A DNA stretch of 64,000 nucleotides, from contig JBBCGJ010000001.1 of the NCBI GenBank assembly GCA_037200985.1, positions 2,952,756-3,016,755 of the forward strand. Direction: 5' to 3'. Source of the stretch: Rhizomicrobium sp. (GTDB lineage Bacteria; Pseudomonadota; Alphaproteobacteria; Micropepsales; Micropepsaceae). The position numbers were made by a program, and so were the translations under genes. This document shows, piece by piece, positions 26,957-36,980 of the stretch. Every line of letters begins with the position of its first letter. Positions within the stretch are counted from its first letter, which is position 1. A model generated the notes under the pieces. It searched no databases, had not been told where the DNA came from, and saw only the letters and a list, made by a program, of their open reading frames with translations.

Positions 26957-29700
26957 GTGAACATCAGGAACGCGTTATTGCTCACGGCTGCCGGAATGCT
27001 CGGCCAGATCGCGCCAGTGTTGGCTCAAAGTGCCGGCGGAGGAATCGAAACAGTCGTGGTCACGGCAGAGCGGCGCTCGGAGGATCTGCAGAACACTCCC
27101 GTGGCCGTCAGCGCATTTACGTCCAGTGACCTAGGCGCGCAACGCATCGTCACGGGCGTCGACTTAGCGACTGTCGTTCCCAACATGAGTTTTCAGACCG
27201 GACTATTCGGCAAGCCGAACTTCGCAATCCGGGGTATCGGCTACCAGCTAATTACGGCGACGGGTGAGCCCGGTGTGGCCATCCACGAAAACGGCGCCCC
27301 CGTTTCCGACTCTCGCCTCGCCGAGGCGGACTTTTACGATGTCGAACGTGTTGAGGTTCTGCGCGGCCCGCAGGGTACGCTGTATGGACGCAATGCGACA
27401 GGCGGCGTCGTCAACGTCATCACCGCCAAGCCCACGATGGATGAGTTCTCTGCAGAAGCGACTGTGGAGGGAGGCAGTTACGACACCTTCAAGACCAAGG
27501 GCTACGTTAATCTCCCGCTCGGCGACATGTTCGCACTGCGAGTTGCTGGCGATTTCACTCGGCATGACGGCTATCAATACAACGTCTTCAACGGTCACGA
27601 CGTGAATGGAATCAATCTTTGGTCCGGAAGGGCGACGCTTTCCTTCGAGCCGAGCGACAAATTCCATGCTTCGGTGATGTTCGAAGAATTCGCAGAAGAC
27701 GACAGCAGCAGCGGCGACGCTGGCAACATCACCAATGCGTGTCACACCGACCCCGGCCCCACTATGGTGGGTGGCGTGAGTCTGACGGACGGCAATCCAA
27801 ATAACACTCTCATTCGAAATTATCTGAGCTTCGGATGTACGACACTTCAGAGCGGTCACGCATCAATCTACGACCCTGGAGTGATCGGCGGCATACTGAA
27901 CGGCGTGGGAACGTTCGGTAACCGCATTGGCGTGGTCGCCGGCTTTGCGCCAGGAAACCTGTTCGCACTCAATCCTGGATTGAAGAGCCATTATGACGTG
28001 AATTTCGATCCGATCATACCCGCAATCAGCTCATTCAAGCGAACGTGGAATGGAACATCACAAACGACCTTCAAGTCGTTTCGTTGACAACCTATGATCG
28101 CGATCATTCCCAAAACGGCGGTGGCGGTGGGCAGATATCGCCTCGCGCGAATATCCCCTTCCTGCCTTATCCCGGAATGCCTTTCAGCGTGCCGCAAATT
28201 GCGAATGGTGCGCCGCTTTCGTATTATACGGAGGGCAACTACGACAATCTGTCGTCACAGGAGATCAGTGAGGAACTCCGGCTCGTATCGTCTTTCGCCG
28301 GACCCGTAAACTTCAGTGTTGGGGGAATCTATCTCCACAACCGGCGCCAAGACAATGTCTTCATCTTCGACAACGCAGACGCCTTCTACGGGACGAGCCC
28401 GCTCTTTGGGTTGAATCTGCCGATCGACAACAATCCGCCCTCTCGTTCAGATGGCGGGCACTACTACTATCAAAGCGTCAATCCTGTGACGCTGGACTCG
28501 ACCGCCGCGTTCGGCGAGGTCTATTGGGACGCGACCGATAATATCCGGTTGACCGGCGGACTGCGCTACACAGATGACCGGAAAAACTTCGCCAACAATG
28601 ACAGCGCCGCCAACCTGCTCTCGCCGACCGGCGGCACCAGCTACGGTCAGGGTTACGTATTCAACCCACCGGGTGGGCAGGTTGCCGACTACAGAGCATT
28701 GACGGGTCGCTTTAATGTCGACTGGCGTCCCACAGTCGATTTCACCGACGCCACACTGCTCTACGCCTCCTACTCACGAGGCTATAAGTCGGGAGGCTTC
28801 AATCCGCCGAATATCGTGCCCGAGAGCCCCTACGCTCCGGAATATGTGGATGCCTACGAGATCGGTACGAAGAACGAACTTCTCGACCACACTCTTATCC
28901 TCAATCTCACAGGATTCTTCTATAACTACAAAGGTTACCAATTCACGCAGGCTGCTGGATTCGGGACCGTCACCTCGAACGTCGATGCTCACATCTTCGG
29001 CACCGAGTTCGAAAGCAAATGGAGCCCAGTTACCGATCTCTTGTTCAACGCTCAGATTGGTTACCTGAACACTGAGATTCAAAACGGCCCAAATGCGAAC
29101 TCGATCGATTCCTACAATCCCACTCAGGGCATCCCCAACTTCTACGCAGTCAAGTCGCTATCCGGCATGTGCGTCGTCAATGCGACAAACTTCGGTGGCG
29201 TTCTCAATTTGGTCAAAGCCGGCGTCCTTCCATCCTCGGCGCTGTTCGATGTTTGCGATACGCCAGCGTTAACGACCGGTTTCGGACTCTTCAACGGTGT
29301 TCCAGCTGCCGATCAGGGCGGCGTTCCGGTCAGCATTGCGGGCAATCGCTTGCCGAACGTGCCGGATTTGACCGTCGCGTTGGGTGCTCAATATACGTTC
29401 CATTTCGATGGTTCGTGGGACTTGACGCCACGCGCCGACTATCGCTACCGGGGCGGCATTTACACAGACCTTTTCAACAACAAGGATCTGCGCGTGAGGC
29501 CCTACGACACCGTCAACCTGACGCTGTCGCTGGACAAGCCCGACTGGGGATTCAGCATGATGGTCTACGCCCAAAACCTCGGAGTGAACGGCACGATCGT
29601 CGGCTTGCGATCGGCCGGAGGCGCGATCACGGGCAGCGAGAATTACGCGTACATCAGCGATCCGCCGCTCTATGGCGTCACACTCACCAAGCACTTCTGA
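26957..29700 (+). pseudogene. TonB-dependent outer-membrane receptor, one frameshift
   Basis: The GTG start at 26957 follows GGGGAGG. A signal peptide (IRNALLLTAAGMLGQIAPVLAQS), TonB box (ETVVVTAERR), plug motif VEVLRGPQGTLYGRNATGG and C-terminal beta-strands ending in Phe give a receptor of about 915 residues. The frame breaks at about 28037-28039: restoring one A after TTCAA joins SSFK to AN-VEWNITNDLQ, which is what the family shows. The two parts read 26957 to about 28038 and about 28040-29700. It is either a real one-base deletion or a sequencing or assembly error. Related sphingomonad receptors import hydrophobic or aromatic substrates rather than iron. Confidence 0.85.
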
Positions 29701-29728
29701 GCGGCTCCCGAAAGAAGCGGCTCACCAC

Positions 29729-29760
29729 GGCCTCCGCGCCCACCCATTGGCGCGGGGGCC
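29729..29760. terminator. GC-rich hairpin between convergent genes
   Basis: GGCCTCCGCGCC (29729-29740) pairs with GGCGCGGGGGCC (29749-29760), one G-T wobble, loop of 8. It lies between the receptor stop (29700) and the stop of the convergent regulator (29781). No T-tract follows on either side, so it may be a bidirectional transcription barrier or a 3'-end stabiliser rather than a classical terminator. Confidence 0.5.
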
Positions 29761-29780
29761 GATTCCTCCGAGCAAGGCGT

Positions 29781-30683
29781 TTAGGATTGGGCCCGCAACC
29801 GGCCGGCAACGCTACGGTTGCCGGCAGTGATGATGGCAACGCTGAGCCACTCGGCCAAATCGAGTGGGATTTTCCCCTCAGCGAGCAACCTGCCGGCTCG
29901 TCGCGATACAGCAAAGAGAATCCTCGTAGTGCCATGCGCGACGTCCCGTGGCACGCCGTATCGCTCTTCCATGATCCCTGACAACCTCTCGCTTTCGCTG
30001 GAGGACCGTGCCTCGCGATCGCTTCGGAGGCCAGCACGGACACCGGGATCGTTCAAAAGGATCTGCATCAAAACACCGCGGTTCGAAACCTGCCGCAAAT
30101 AGGCGACCGTAGACAACGTCACGCGCGTGAGTCGATCATGAGCACGCTCCAGCACGGATTGCTGGGCAGCGTCCATCGCGGCGAACTCCCGCTTGGCAAC
30201 CGCGAGTAACAAGTCGTCTCGGCGGCTAAAATAATTGTGTGCTTGGGCCTCGCTGATCCCCACCTCACGCGCCAAGCGCTTCATGGAGGCCGCATGCAAG
30301 CCCTCACGGGCAATGATCTGTCCCGCGACGTCGATCAACTGGTTCCGTCGTACTTCACGCGACAGCGGGGCACTGCGGCGGCGCGAATGTGCCTGGCCCG
30401 GCGCGATGGTGATGATCTCCTCCACGCCGGAGGGCGCCAGCGGCATAGGCGGCCGCTTCTCCTTGCGTGCCAATGCTCGCTGTGCCCAATATCCCCGCCC
30501 TGGATACGGTATGAGGAGCCGATCGCAGATCTTTGCGACTCCGTTGCGACTAATTCCGAAGTCGGCGGCGACATTGCTAAGCGGTTTGGACCATACAAGC
30601 TTATAGAGTTCGCGGCGCGTGATTGCGCTTGAACGCCTTGTGCTCCTTCTCCCTTGTTGCGCGGATGGGTTTTGACTTGTCAT
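29781..30683 (-). CDS. Two-HTH regulator: extra N-terminal HTH fused to TetR
   Basis: The product has 300 residues from ATG 30683. Residues 21-68 form a separate HTH-like module (ITRRELYKLVWSKPLSNVAA, then DFGISRNGVAKICDRL and a PGRGYWAQ end) of a kind found in unrelated proteobacterial proteins. A linker rich in basic residues leads to a TetR-type HTH at about 113-160 (MKRLAREVGISEAQAHNYFS) and a TetR ligand domain. TetR proteins usually have about 200 residues, so this is an enlarged two-headed regulator that could contact two DNA sites. It is convergent with the TonB receptor. Confidence 0.75.
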   Translation of the reverse strand: MTSQNPSAQQGRRSTRRSSAITRRELYKLVWSKPLSNVAADFGISRNGVAKICDRLLIPYPGRGYWAQRALARKEKRPPMPLAPSGVEEIITIAPGQAHSRRRSAPLSREVRRNQLIDVAGQIIAREGLHAASMKRLAREVGISEAQAHNYFSRRDDLLLAVAKREFAAMDAAQQSVLERAHDRLTRVTLSTVAYLRQVSNRGVLMQILLNDPGVRAGLRSDREARSSSESERLSGIMEERYGVPRDVAHGTTRILFAVSRRAGRLLAEGKIPLDLAEWLSVAIITAGNRSVAGRLRAQS

Positions 30684-30839
30684 GATCCGTATTGGTTGCA
30701 GTCGCGGGAACTCTTCGCACCCGACCGAACTTAGGATCATCCGACAAGACCAAATCGGTCAAGCTCTACAGCTTGCCGCCGAGACATGACGCCGGCCTAT
30801 ATGGCGCCATCGCGCGGTTCCGAGCGTCTTTTGCCTGCT

Positions 30840-32039
30840 TCAGTTATAGGCTTCGAACAGTCCCGCCGCGCCCTGGCCTGAGCCGATGCACATCGTGACC
30901 ACTCCATATCTTGCGTTGCCGCGGCGGCGCGCTTCCTGAAGGATATGGCCGGTCAGCCGGGCGCCCGTCATACCGAAGGGATGGCCGATTGCGATGGAGC
31001 CGCCGTTGACGTTGTACTTCTCAGGGTCGATGCCCAGCCTGTCCCGGCAATAGAGGCATTGCGACGCAAAGGCTTCGTTCAGCTCCCATAAGTCGATATC
31101 GCCGACTTTCAGGCCGTGCCGTTCCAAGAGCCGCGGCACCGCAAAGACCGGGCCGATTCCCATCTCGTCCGGCTCGCAGCCAGCAACCACGAAGCCGCGG
31201 AATGCGCCCAGCGGCTGAAATCCACGTCGCTCGGCTTCCTTGGCCTCCATAAGGACGACGGCTGCGGCGCCGTCGGAGAGTTGGCTGGCATTTCCGGCAG
31301 TGATGAATTTTCCGGCGCCGCGCACAGGCTCCAGCTTGGCAAGGCCATCGAACGTCGTGTCGGAACGGTTGCATTCATCACGGTCCACTGTGTAGTCGAC
31401 GACAATCTCTTCGCCGCTCTCCTTATTGACCTTCCGCATTTTGGTCTTGAGCGGAACGATCTCATCCTTGAACTTTTCTGCCTTTTGTGCGGCGGCCATT
31501 CGCATCTGGGATTCATAAGAATACCGATCTTGGTATTCGCGGCTGATCTTGTATCGCTCGGCAACCACATCAGCCGTGTCGATCATCGGCATATGAAAGG
31601 CGGGATACATTTGCGTCAGCTTTGCGTCCTCGTTTCGCGGCTCGCTCGATTTCCTGTCGCCCGACGGCGGCGCGGCAGGTCGGAAGCTGAGCGACTCGGT
31701 GCCGCCGGCGACCACGCAATTGGCGCCGCCTTCCACGATGTACTGCGCAGCCATCGCGATCGCCTGGAGCCCGGACGAGCAGAACCGATTGACGGTAACG
31801 CCACCCGTGCTCACCGGCAGCCCAGCAAGCAGCGCTACCGCTCGGCCGAGAGCGCCACTGGCAGAGGCCACATTGCCCATGAAGCAATCCTCGATCTCAC
31901 CCTTTTCCACGCCGGCCCGGTCTACGGCATGACGCACGGCATGCGCGCCTGTCGTCATGGTAGGTGTGATATTGAAACCTCCGCGGCCCGATTTGGCGAG
32001 CCCGCTACGAGCATATGAAACGATCACGGCTTCACGCAT
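30840..32039 (-). CDS. Acetyl-CoA acyltransferase (degradative thiolase)
   Basis: The product has 399 residues with RBS GGGGAGAG. All catalytic residues are present: Cys87 in NRFCSSG, His353 in [11 protein letters not shown] and Cys384 in CIGSGQG. It performs thiolytic release of acetyl- or propionyl-CoA at the end of a beta-oxidation turn. In contrast to the thiolase-like protein at 19255-20415, it is a genuine thiolase, so the cluster has both a thiolytic and a probable non-thiolytic enzyme. It stands alone between the two-HTH regulator and the GPH transporter. Confidence 0.93.
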   Translation of the reverse strand: MREAVIVSYARSGLAKSGRGGFNITPTMTTGAHAVRHAVDRAGVEKGEIEDCFMGNVASASGALGRAVALLAGLPVSTGGVTVNRFCSSGLQAIAMAAQYIVEGGANCVVAGGTESLSFRPAAPPSGDRKSSEPRNEDAKLTQMYPAFHMPMIDTADVVAERYKISREYQDRYSYESQMRMAAAQKAEKFKDEIVPLKTKMRKVNKESGEEIVVDYTVDRDECNRSDTTFDGLAKLEPVRGAGKFITAGNASQLSDGAAAVVLMEAKEAERRGFQPLGAFRGFVVAGCEPDEMGIGPVFAVPRLLERHGLKVGDIDLWELNEAFASQCLYCRDRLGIDPEKYNVNGGSIAIGHPFGMTGARLTGHILQEARRRGNARYGVVTMCIGSGQGAAGLFEAYN

Positions 32040-32195
32040 GACTTCTCTCCCCTGTCATGATGTTCTTGGTTTCCGCGCAACGGCTGAACCTTGTGGCGCT
32101 GACTAACGCCGGCTTCGAGGCGCGACATGCTCCAAACCGTCCATCCGGTCTTGTTGATCATGTCACTATTCACCTTGGCAGCCACTCCTGACGTG

Positions 32196-33629
32196 CTAGA
32201 CTTGAGCCGCCTCCGGAAGCGGTCCTGAAATCGCCTCGAGAGCGGCTGCGGTGTCACGCTCCTCGAGCGCCAGCCGGATCTCGTCATGCCGCTTGGAGTC
32301 GAGCCTGTATCCGAAGAATACCGTCGCGCCGACAAGGACCAGAACGATGGGCGCAAACAGATAGCACATCTGCAGAGCAAAAATGGCGTGCGGCGTGTTC
32401 ACGGCATTTTCGCGTCCGTCATAGCCTGCCAGCTGCAGAATCGGGAAAATGATCGCAACAGCGATGGCCGCCCCGGTCTTCTCGATCGTGGTGACGACGG
32501 CGTAGAGCTGGCTCGTGAGATCCTGTCCCGTCGCAAGGCGAACCTCATCGACTACGTCGGCCACCATCGCGCGCATCAGGAGCAGAAAGGAGCTGGAGGC
32601 GAAGCCCACGGCGAACATTGCTGCCGCGGTGGGCAGGGCTGCCGCCAGCGTGTGGCCCGGCCAAACCCGGGGCAGGATCATGAGGATCGCCTGCGAGATG
32701 GCGTATGCGACACATGCGGCCTGAAGCGCCTGGTGCTTGCCGAAGCGCCGCGCGAGGCGTCCCCAGAATGGAGCGCCGAAGAATCCTGCACCGACGTAAA
32801 AAATGAGCAGGAAGCTCGTGTCCGCAATAGTAAAGCCCTTAACGTCCTTGAAAAAGTAGATGTAGATCGGGCCCGTCGCGGCCGCGCCAAGGCTAATCAG
32901 GATGTTGGAGATCGCAATGCGCGCCATAGAGGGACGAAAAACGGCCGCGCGATAATCGGCCAGCCGAAAACGGGGCCTCTCCTTCGCGGGGGCTATACGC
33001 TCAGGCACCACGGCCAAGCAGAGCGCAACGACCACCGGGATCGAAACGATCATGATCCAGCCGATAACCGGCATGCTGGCCACTTTTCCCGGCACGACGA
33101 CGCCATGCGTAAATGCCGGAAGAAGCAGAAGGAGGACCGTTCCCAGCACGGCCATACTCTGGGTCAATCCGTAAAGCCTCGATCTCTCGTGATACGACAG
33201 TGCGAGCACAGCACCCCAGGCAGCCGAACCCAGCATGAGCACCGAGAACCCCGCATAGCTCACCAGCAGCCAGAGCATCAGATAGCTCATGCTGATCGAC
33301 GCCTGCGGCATCGTCAGCATGAATATTCCGATCATCAGAACCGGCGTCGCGGCGAGCAGCCATGGCCGATACCGCCCCATGCTCGTACGGGTTTGATCCA
33401 TGAAATAGCCGATTATCGGATCGACGCCGATATCCAACAAGCGCACCATTGCGATCGCGCCTCCGACCGTCGCGAAGGGCAGTCCAAGCGCGACGAAATA
33501 TCTTGGCAGATAGACGCCGAATACGATGAGGAAAGCCGCCAGTGGCAAGCCCACGCTTCCGAACGAGGCGATGATGTGAGCAGGCAATCGTTCTTCTTGC
33601 TTGTCCGTGCCGCCTTCAATCCTTGCCAT
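32196..33629 (-). CDS. MFS transporter of the GPH (sodium/cation:glycoside) type
   Basis: The product has 477 residues; ATG 33629 follows GGGAGGCAGG. About 12 membrane segments are visible, starting with IIASFGSVGLPLAAFLIVFG. The loop signature DPIIGYFMDQTRTSMGRYRPWLL matches the GPH motif (D-P-x-x-G-x-x-x-D-x-x). Members carry sugars or, in catabolic clusters, other organic solutes with Na+ or H+. Here it may import the substrate or a breakdown product across the inner membrane. It is divergent from nothing: the TetR gene further upstream is on the same strand. Confidence 0.85.
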   Translation of the reverse strand: MARIEGGTDKQEERLPAHIIASFGSVGLPLAAFLIVFGVYLPRYFVALGLPFATVGGAIAMVRLLDIGVDPIIGYFMDQTRTSMGRYRPWLLAATPVLMIGIFMLTMPQASISMSYLMLWLLVSYAGFSVLMLGSAAWGAVLALSYHERSRLYGLTQSMAVLGTVLLLLLPAFTHGVVVPGKVASMPVIGWIMIVSIPVVVALCLAVVPERIAPAKERPRFRLADYRAAVFRPSMARIAISNILISLGAAATGPIYIYFFKDVKGFTIADTSFLLIFYVGAGFFGAPFWGRLARRFGKHQALQAACVAYAISQAILMILPRVWPGHTLAAALPTAAAMFAVGFASSSFLLLMRAMVADVVDEVRLATGQDLTSQLYAVVTTIEKTGAAIAVAIIFPILQLAGYDGRENAVNTPHAIFALQMCYLFAPIVLVLVGATVFFGYRLDSKRHDEIRLALEERDTAAALEAISGPLPEAAQV

Positions 33630-33978
33630 TCCTGCCTCCCGGCGCTGACGACAAGATCGGGAGCGCGCCCAACCGGGTGGCTCTGAATTCCGATGATGCA
33701 ATCGACCCGTCTTGCGAGCGTAGGAAAGCCGCCGCAGGCGTTTTTGAAAGGACGCCTGCCCAACCGCTTCCGCCGTTCACCATCCCTGTGCTTCCGCCTT
33801 AAGGCTGTTTGGATGAGACGATAGCAAGTCTGGTGCAGGCGTCAACGATTTACAGACCGGATGTCCGTCCCGGAAGTTCGCCAACAATGGAGTCGTGCCG
33901 ATCACGTTGGACTCAATTCCGTGTCCGTGACCGTCGGATTCCGTGATGGAGAGGATCTGCGTCGATCTGGATCATACC
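33630..33978. other. Intergenic region with a hairpin upstream of the GPH transporter
   Basis: These 349 bases lie between the transporter start and the TetR stop. No credible gene is seen. A perfect 8-bp inverted repeat (GCAGGCGT at 33734-33741, ACGCCTGC at 33752-33759) lies about 105 bases before the transporter ATG and could be an operator or an RNA hairpin on the transcript. Neither shared cluster motif is present here. Confidence 0.4.
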
Positions 33979-34671
33979 CTACGCAAGAAGGTCGCTGATC
34001 AGACCTTCTTTGTAGCGTTTCAGCAGGCTAATGGCTTGCTGCACGGTCGCGTCGTCCCGCGTGATCATTTGCTCGATTGCAAGCCCCCTCATGGCCGCAA
34101 CATGCAAAGTGACCATGGCATCGATCTTCTTCTTGTCCCGGATGCCGGCAGCCTTTGCGATAGCCCAGACATAGGCGCGCCGCCTCTGCTCGATCCTCAC
34201 GTACAGTTCGGGAAGTTTGGCAGCCAAGGTCCTGTCGCTACGCGCCGCGATGACGATTTCCAGTTTCGCCATGGAGGCTGGCAGCGTAATAGCCCGCCAC
34301 ACATCGTCCGTCAGCCGCATGAGGACACGGCGCGGGTCGGCAATCGTTTCCACTACGTCGGGCTGCGATTGTTCGCCGGCGCCGCTCGCGAACGCGACGA
34401 CCGCCAGCATGATATCCACTTTGGTCGGGAACTGATGGAGCATGCCGCCCCGGCTGACGCCCGATTCCTTCGAGACCATGGCAACTGTCGTCGCAGCATA
34501 ACCATATTTGTTGAGGCAGCGGATCGCACCTTCGATGACCTTGGTCCGCGTGGTCGCACTACGCTCGGCCTGGCTGAAACGCCTTCGGGATCCCTTTTGC
34601 GGACGCGATATCCGCAACAAACCCAGACGTTTCGACGGCCGGTCGCTGCGTTCGCCAGCGGCAAGCTTCAT
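33979..34671 (-). CDS. TetR-family regulator, divergent from the P450
   Basis: The product has 230 residues from ATG 34671; a GTG at 34680 is possible. After a basic N-terminus the HTH reads AATTVAMVSKESGVSRGGMLHQFPTKVDIM, then a helical ligand domain. It is transcribed away from the CYP153-type gene, and the gap between them holds motif copy C. Divergent arrangement makes it a strong candidate for control of the P450, and perhaps of all four motif-bearing promoters. Confidence 0.85.
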   Translation of the reverse strand: MKLAAGERSDRPSKRLGLLRISRPQKGSRRRFSQAERSATTRTKVIEGAIRCLNKYGYAATTVAMVSKESGVSRGGMLHQFPTKVDIMLAVVAFASGAGEQSQPDVVETIADPRRVLMRLTDDVWRAITLPASMAKLEIVIAARSDRTLAAKLPELYVRIEQRRRAYVWAIAKAAGIRDKKKIDAMVTLHVAAMRGLAIEQMITRDDATVQQAISLLKRYKEGLISDLLA

Positions 34672-35236
34672 TGATTGCACCCCAAATCCGACTTCTGCCC
34701 GGAGTGTAAGTTACATGTGCCGTCGCGCCTAGGGATGGTAGTGGATTTTGCGCGCTCAGTGGGCCTCCTAACCACAGCACTAGTCGGGCACGTGGCGGGG
34801 CCATGCCGACCTTGATCCGTGCACGTCGCATCACAAGATTCGCCAAACCGATTTGGACGGGAGGCGCGCAATCTATGCATGCCAGCACTTGCGATCCGGA
34901 CCTACGTTATGACGACGCTGCCGGCCCACGTTCAATTGTGGAAATGATTCGCTTGCCTGGCCGGGCATGCCGGCGATAGCTGGGACTGCAGACTGAAGTT
35001 CCCGCAACCGTGGGGTGATTCGGCCGTTTCCGTCGCCGCTTGTGGAACGATGTTCGAACGTCCAGCTTCTCCGTCTTGCCTGTCTCAGTAGTGGGTGCCG
35101 GCTTGGACGGCTTCCCGACGCTGCGATGGGCAAGGCAAGGAAACAATCGAGGCCAAACTCACCGGACGCGTGCAGGTCAGCAGTGATGGGTTCTCTTCGA
35201 GAGAACGCCCGGTCCGCCAACCCAGGGAAATCCACC
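34672..35236. other. Long divergent regulatory region between TetR and P450
   Basis: These 565 bases contain no gene that I can support; short frames on either strand lack family features. The only clear signal is the 18-bp motif at 35041-35058. A frame joined to the P450 is open back to 35015, but ATG 35237 with CAGGGA upstream and a typical CYP153 N-terminus is the better start. The length suggests a long 5' leader or additional operator sites. Confidence 0.55.
35041..35058 (+). promoter_or_regulatory. Shared 18-bp motif, copy C (before the P450)
   Basis: TGTGGAACGATGTTCGAA, with a perfect GAAC-N3-GTTC dyad core, lies 178 bases upstream of the P450 ATG on the coding strand. It matches copy A in 16 of 18 positions. 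It is between the P450 and the divergent TetR gene. Confidence 0.65.
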
Positions 35237-36538
35237 ATGAACATCGCCGTCAAAGCCGACACCTACGCGAAGGAAAGCGACGTGCAGAATATCCCGCTTG
35301 CCGAGATCAATCCCGGCAAGACGGACCGTTTTCAGGACGATACGATTTGGCCGATGTTCGAGCGGGTGCGGCGCGAGGATCCGGTGCACTTCACGCCCGA
35401 CAGCGAATACGGACCCTATTGGTCGATCACACGCTGGGACGACATCATGACGGTCGACACCAACCACGAGGCTTTCTCCTCGGCGGGGGGCATTACTCTC
35501 GTTAACAAAAAGGCCATGGAGGCGCAGGAAGCCGCGCTCAAGGCATTGGGCGTGGAGCCCCGCCGCCGCGCCGGGGCGGGCTTCATCACCATGGACGAGC
35601 CCGAACACAGTGTGCACCGGAAGGCCGTGAGCCCGACCGTCGCGCCGCCGAACATCGCGAAGATGTCGGCCACAGTTCGCGAACGCGCGGGCCAGATCCT
35701 TGATACGCTTCCCATCGGCCAGCCATTCGACTGGGTCGACCTCGTCTCGAAGGAGCTGACGGCGATGACGCTGGCGACGCTCTTCGACTTTCCTTTCGAA
35801 GAGAGGCGGAAGCTGCCCTACTGGTCCGACATGATGATGAACCAACCCGGTCACGGCCCGGTCGAGAGCTGGATGCAGAAGGCCCAGGTCATGATGGAGT
35901 GCTTCGGCAAGTTCGATTCGCTCTGGGACGAGCGGTTGAACGCCGAACCGGGCATCGATCTGATCTCCATGCTGATCCATCATCCCGAGACCCGGGCGAT
36001 GTCACGTGAGCAATACCACGGCACGGTGGTACTCCTGATCGTCGGGGGCAACGACACGACCCGCAACACGATTTCGGGCAGCGTCTATGCGCTTAACAAG
36101 TTCCCATCTGAATATGACAAGCTGCGCGCCAATCCCGGCCTGATTCCGTCGATGGTCTCGGAAACCATCCGGTTTCAGACGCCGCTTGCCCACATGGCAC
36201 GAGTCGCAACCCGCGATTTCGAGCTCGGCGGAAAGACGATCAAGGCGGGCGAGCGGGTCGTCATGTGGTACATCTCGGGCAATCGCGACGAGGCGATGGT
36301 CGAGAACCCGAACGCCTACATCGTCGATCGCGAGCGGCCGCGGCAACATCTTTCCTTCGGATTCGGCGTTCACCGCTGCGTGGGCAATCGCGTCGCCGAG
36401 ATGCAGCTCACGATCATCTGGGAAGAGATTCTGAAGCGCTTCCCCAAGATCGAGCTTGCAGGCGAACCGGTGCGCAGCTTTTCCTCCTTTGTGCATGGGT
36501 TCGAGAGCATGCCAGTCGTCATTCCGGCCCGGGTCTGA
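35237..36538 (+). CDS. Cytochrome P450, CYP153-like terminal hydroxylase
   Basis: The product has 433 residues. The haem-binding loop FGFGVHRCVGNRVAE carries the ligand Cys381; the I-helix has GGNDTTR (270-276); the ExxR pair is Glu309/Arg312 (SETIRFQ). The stretch TPLAHMARVATRDFELGGKT, then VVMWYISGNRDE and RQHLSFGFG closely resembles CYP153, the class I bacterial family that hydroxylates terminal methyl groups of alkanes, fatty acids and terpenoids. It needs a ferredoxin (candidate at 20868-21188) and a reductase, which is not in the window. It would start the degradation of the cluster's substrate. Confidence 0.88.
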   Translation: MNIAVKADTYAKESDVQNIPLAEINPGKTDRFQDDTIWPMFERVRREDPVHFTPDSEYGPYWSITRWDDIMTVDTNHEAFSSAGGITLVNKKAMEAQEAALKALGVEPRRRAGAGFITMDEPEHSVHRKAVSPTVAPPNIAKMSATVRERAGQILDTLPIGQPFDWVDLVSKELTAMTLATLFDFPFEERRKLPYWSDMMMNQPGHGPVESWMQKAQVMMECFGKFDSLWDERLNAEPGIDLISMLIHHPETRAMSREQYHGTVVLLIVGGNDTTRNTISGSVYALNKFPSEYDKLRANPGLIPSMVSETIRFQTPLAHMARVATRDFELGGKTIKAGERVVMWYISGNRDEAMVENPNAYIVDRERPRQHLSFGFGVHRCVGNRVAEMQLTIIWEEILKRFPKIELAGEPVRSFSSFVHGFESMPVVIPARV

Positions 36539-36571
36539 CCCGCAAATCGGACACAAACGAGCAAACCGGCC

Positions 36572-36925
36572 ATGAAAGCTTGGATCGCGCTCGCCGCTAC
36601 CATCCTCCTACTGGCCTCGCCCGCCCTAGGTGCCGACATAACGGGCCGTTGGACGGCCAAGGTCGTGCTCGGGAACGGGCGGAGCGGCGCGCCGGCATTC
36701 GTCTTCAAGCAGGACGGTGCCGCGCTCACAGGGACCTATAGCGGCGTCCTTGGCGATTCCGCCCTCACGGGAACGGTAAAGGGCAGCGACGTTGATTTCC
36801 ATTTCGAGGTCTTCGGCCGGGCCATTCGCTATATGGGAAAGGTCAACGCCCCAGGCAACGCGATCGAGGGAACGGTAGATTATGCCGGGGAGTCGAAGGG
36901 CACCTTCAGCGCTACGCGAAAGTGA
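36572..36925 (+). CDS. Small secreted beta-rich protein
   Basis: The product has 117 residues. A clear Sec signal peptide (MKAWIALAATILLLASPALG-A) is followed by about 95 residues with regularly spaced Gly/Thr and alternating hydrophobics (WTAKVVLGNGRSG, TGTYSGVLGDSALTGTVKG), suggesting a small beta-barrel like lipocalin-type domains. It lies 33 bases after the P450 and is likely cotranscribed. A periplasmic carrier for a hydrophobic substrate is conceivable but unproven; no named family is assigned. Confidence 0.7.
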   Translation: MKAWIALAATILLLASPALGADITGRWTAKVVLGNGRSGAPAFVFKQDGAALTGTYSGVLGDSALTGTVKGSDVDFHFEVFGRAIRYMGKVNAPGNAIEGTVDYAGESKGTFSATRK

Positions 36926-36980
36926 TCGCGCCGCGTTGACGCCCTCCTTCCATCGCGGCACGATCACGCGAACCGATAGG

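Noticed and set aside
32286..33686. 466-codon plus-strand frame
   Set aside because: Antisense to the GPH transporter; rich in His, Arg and Gln without any fold signature.
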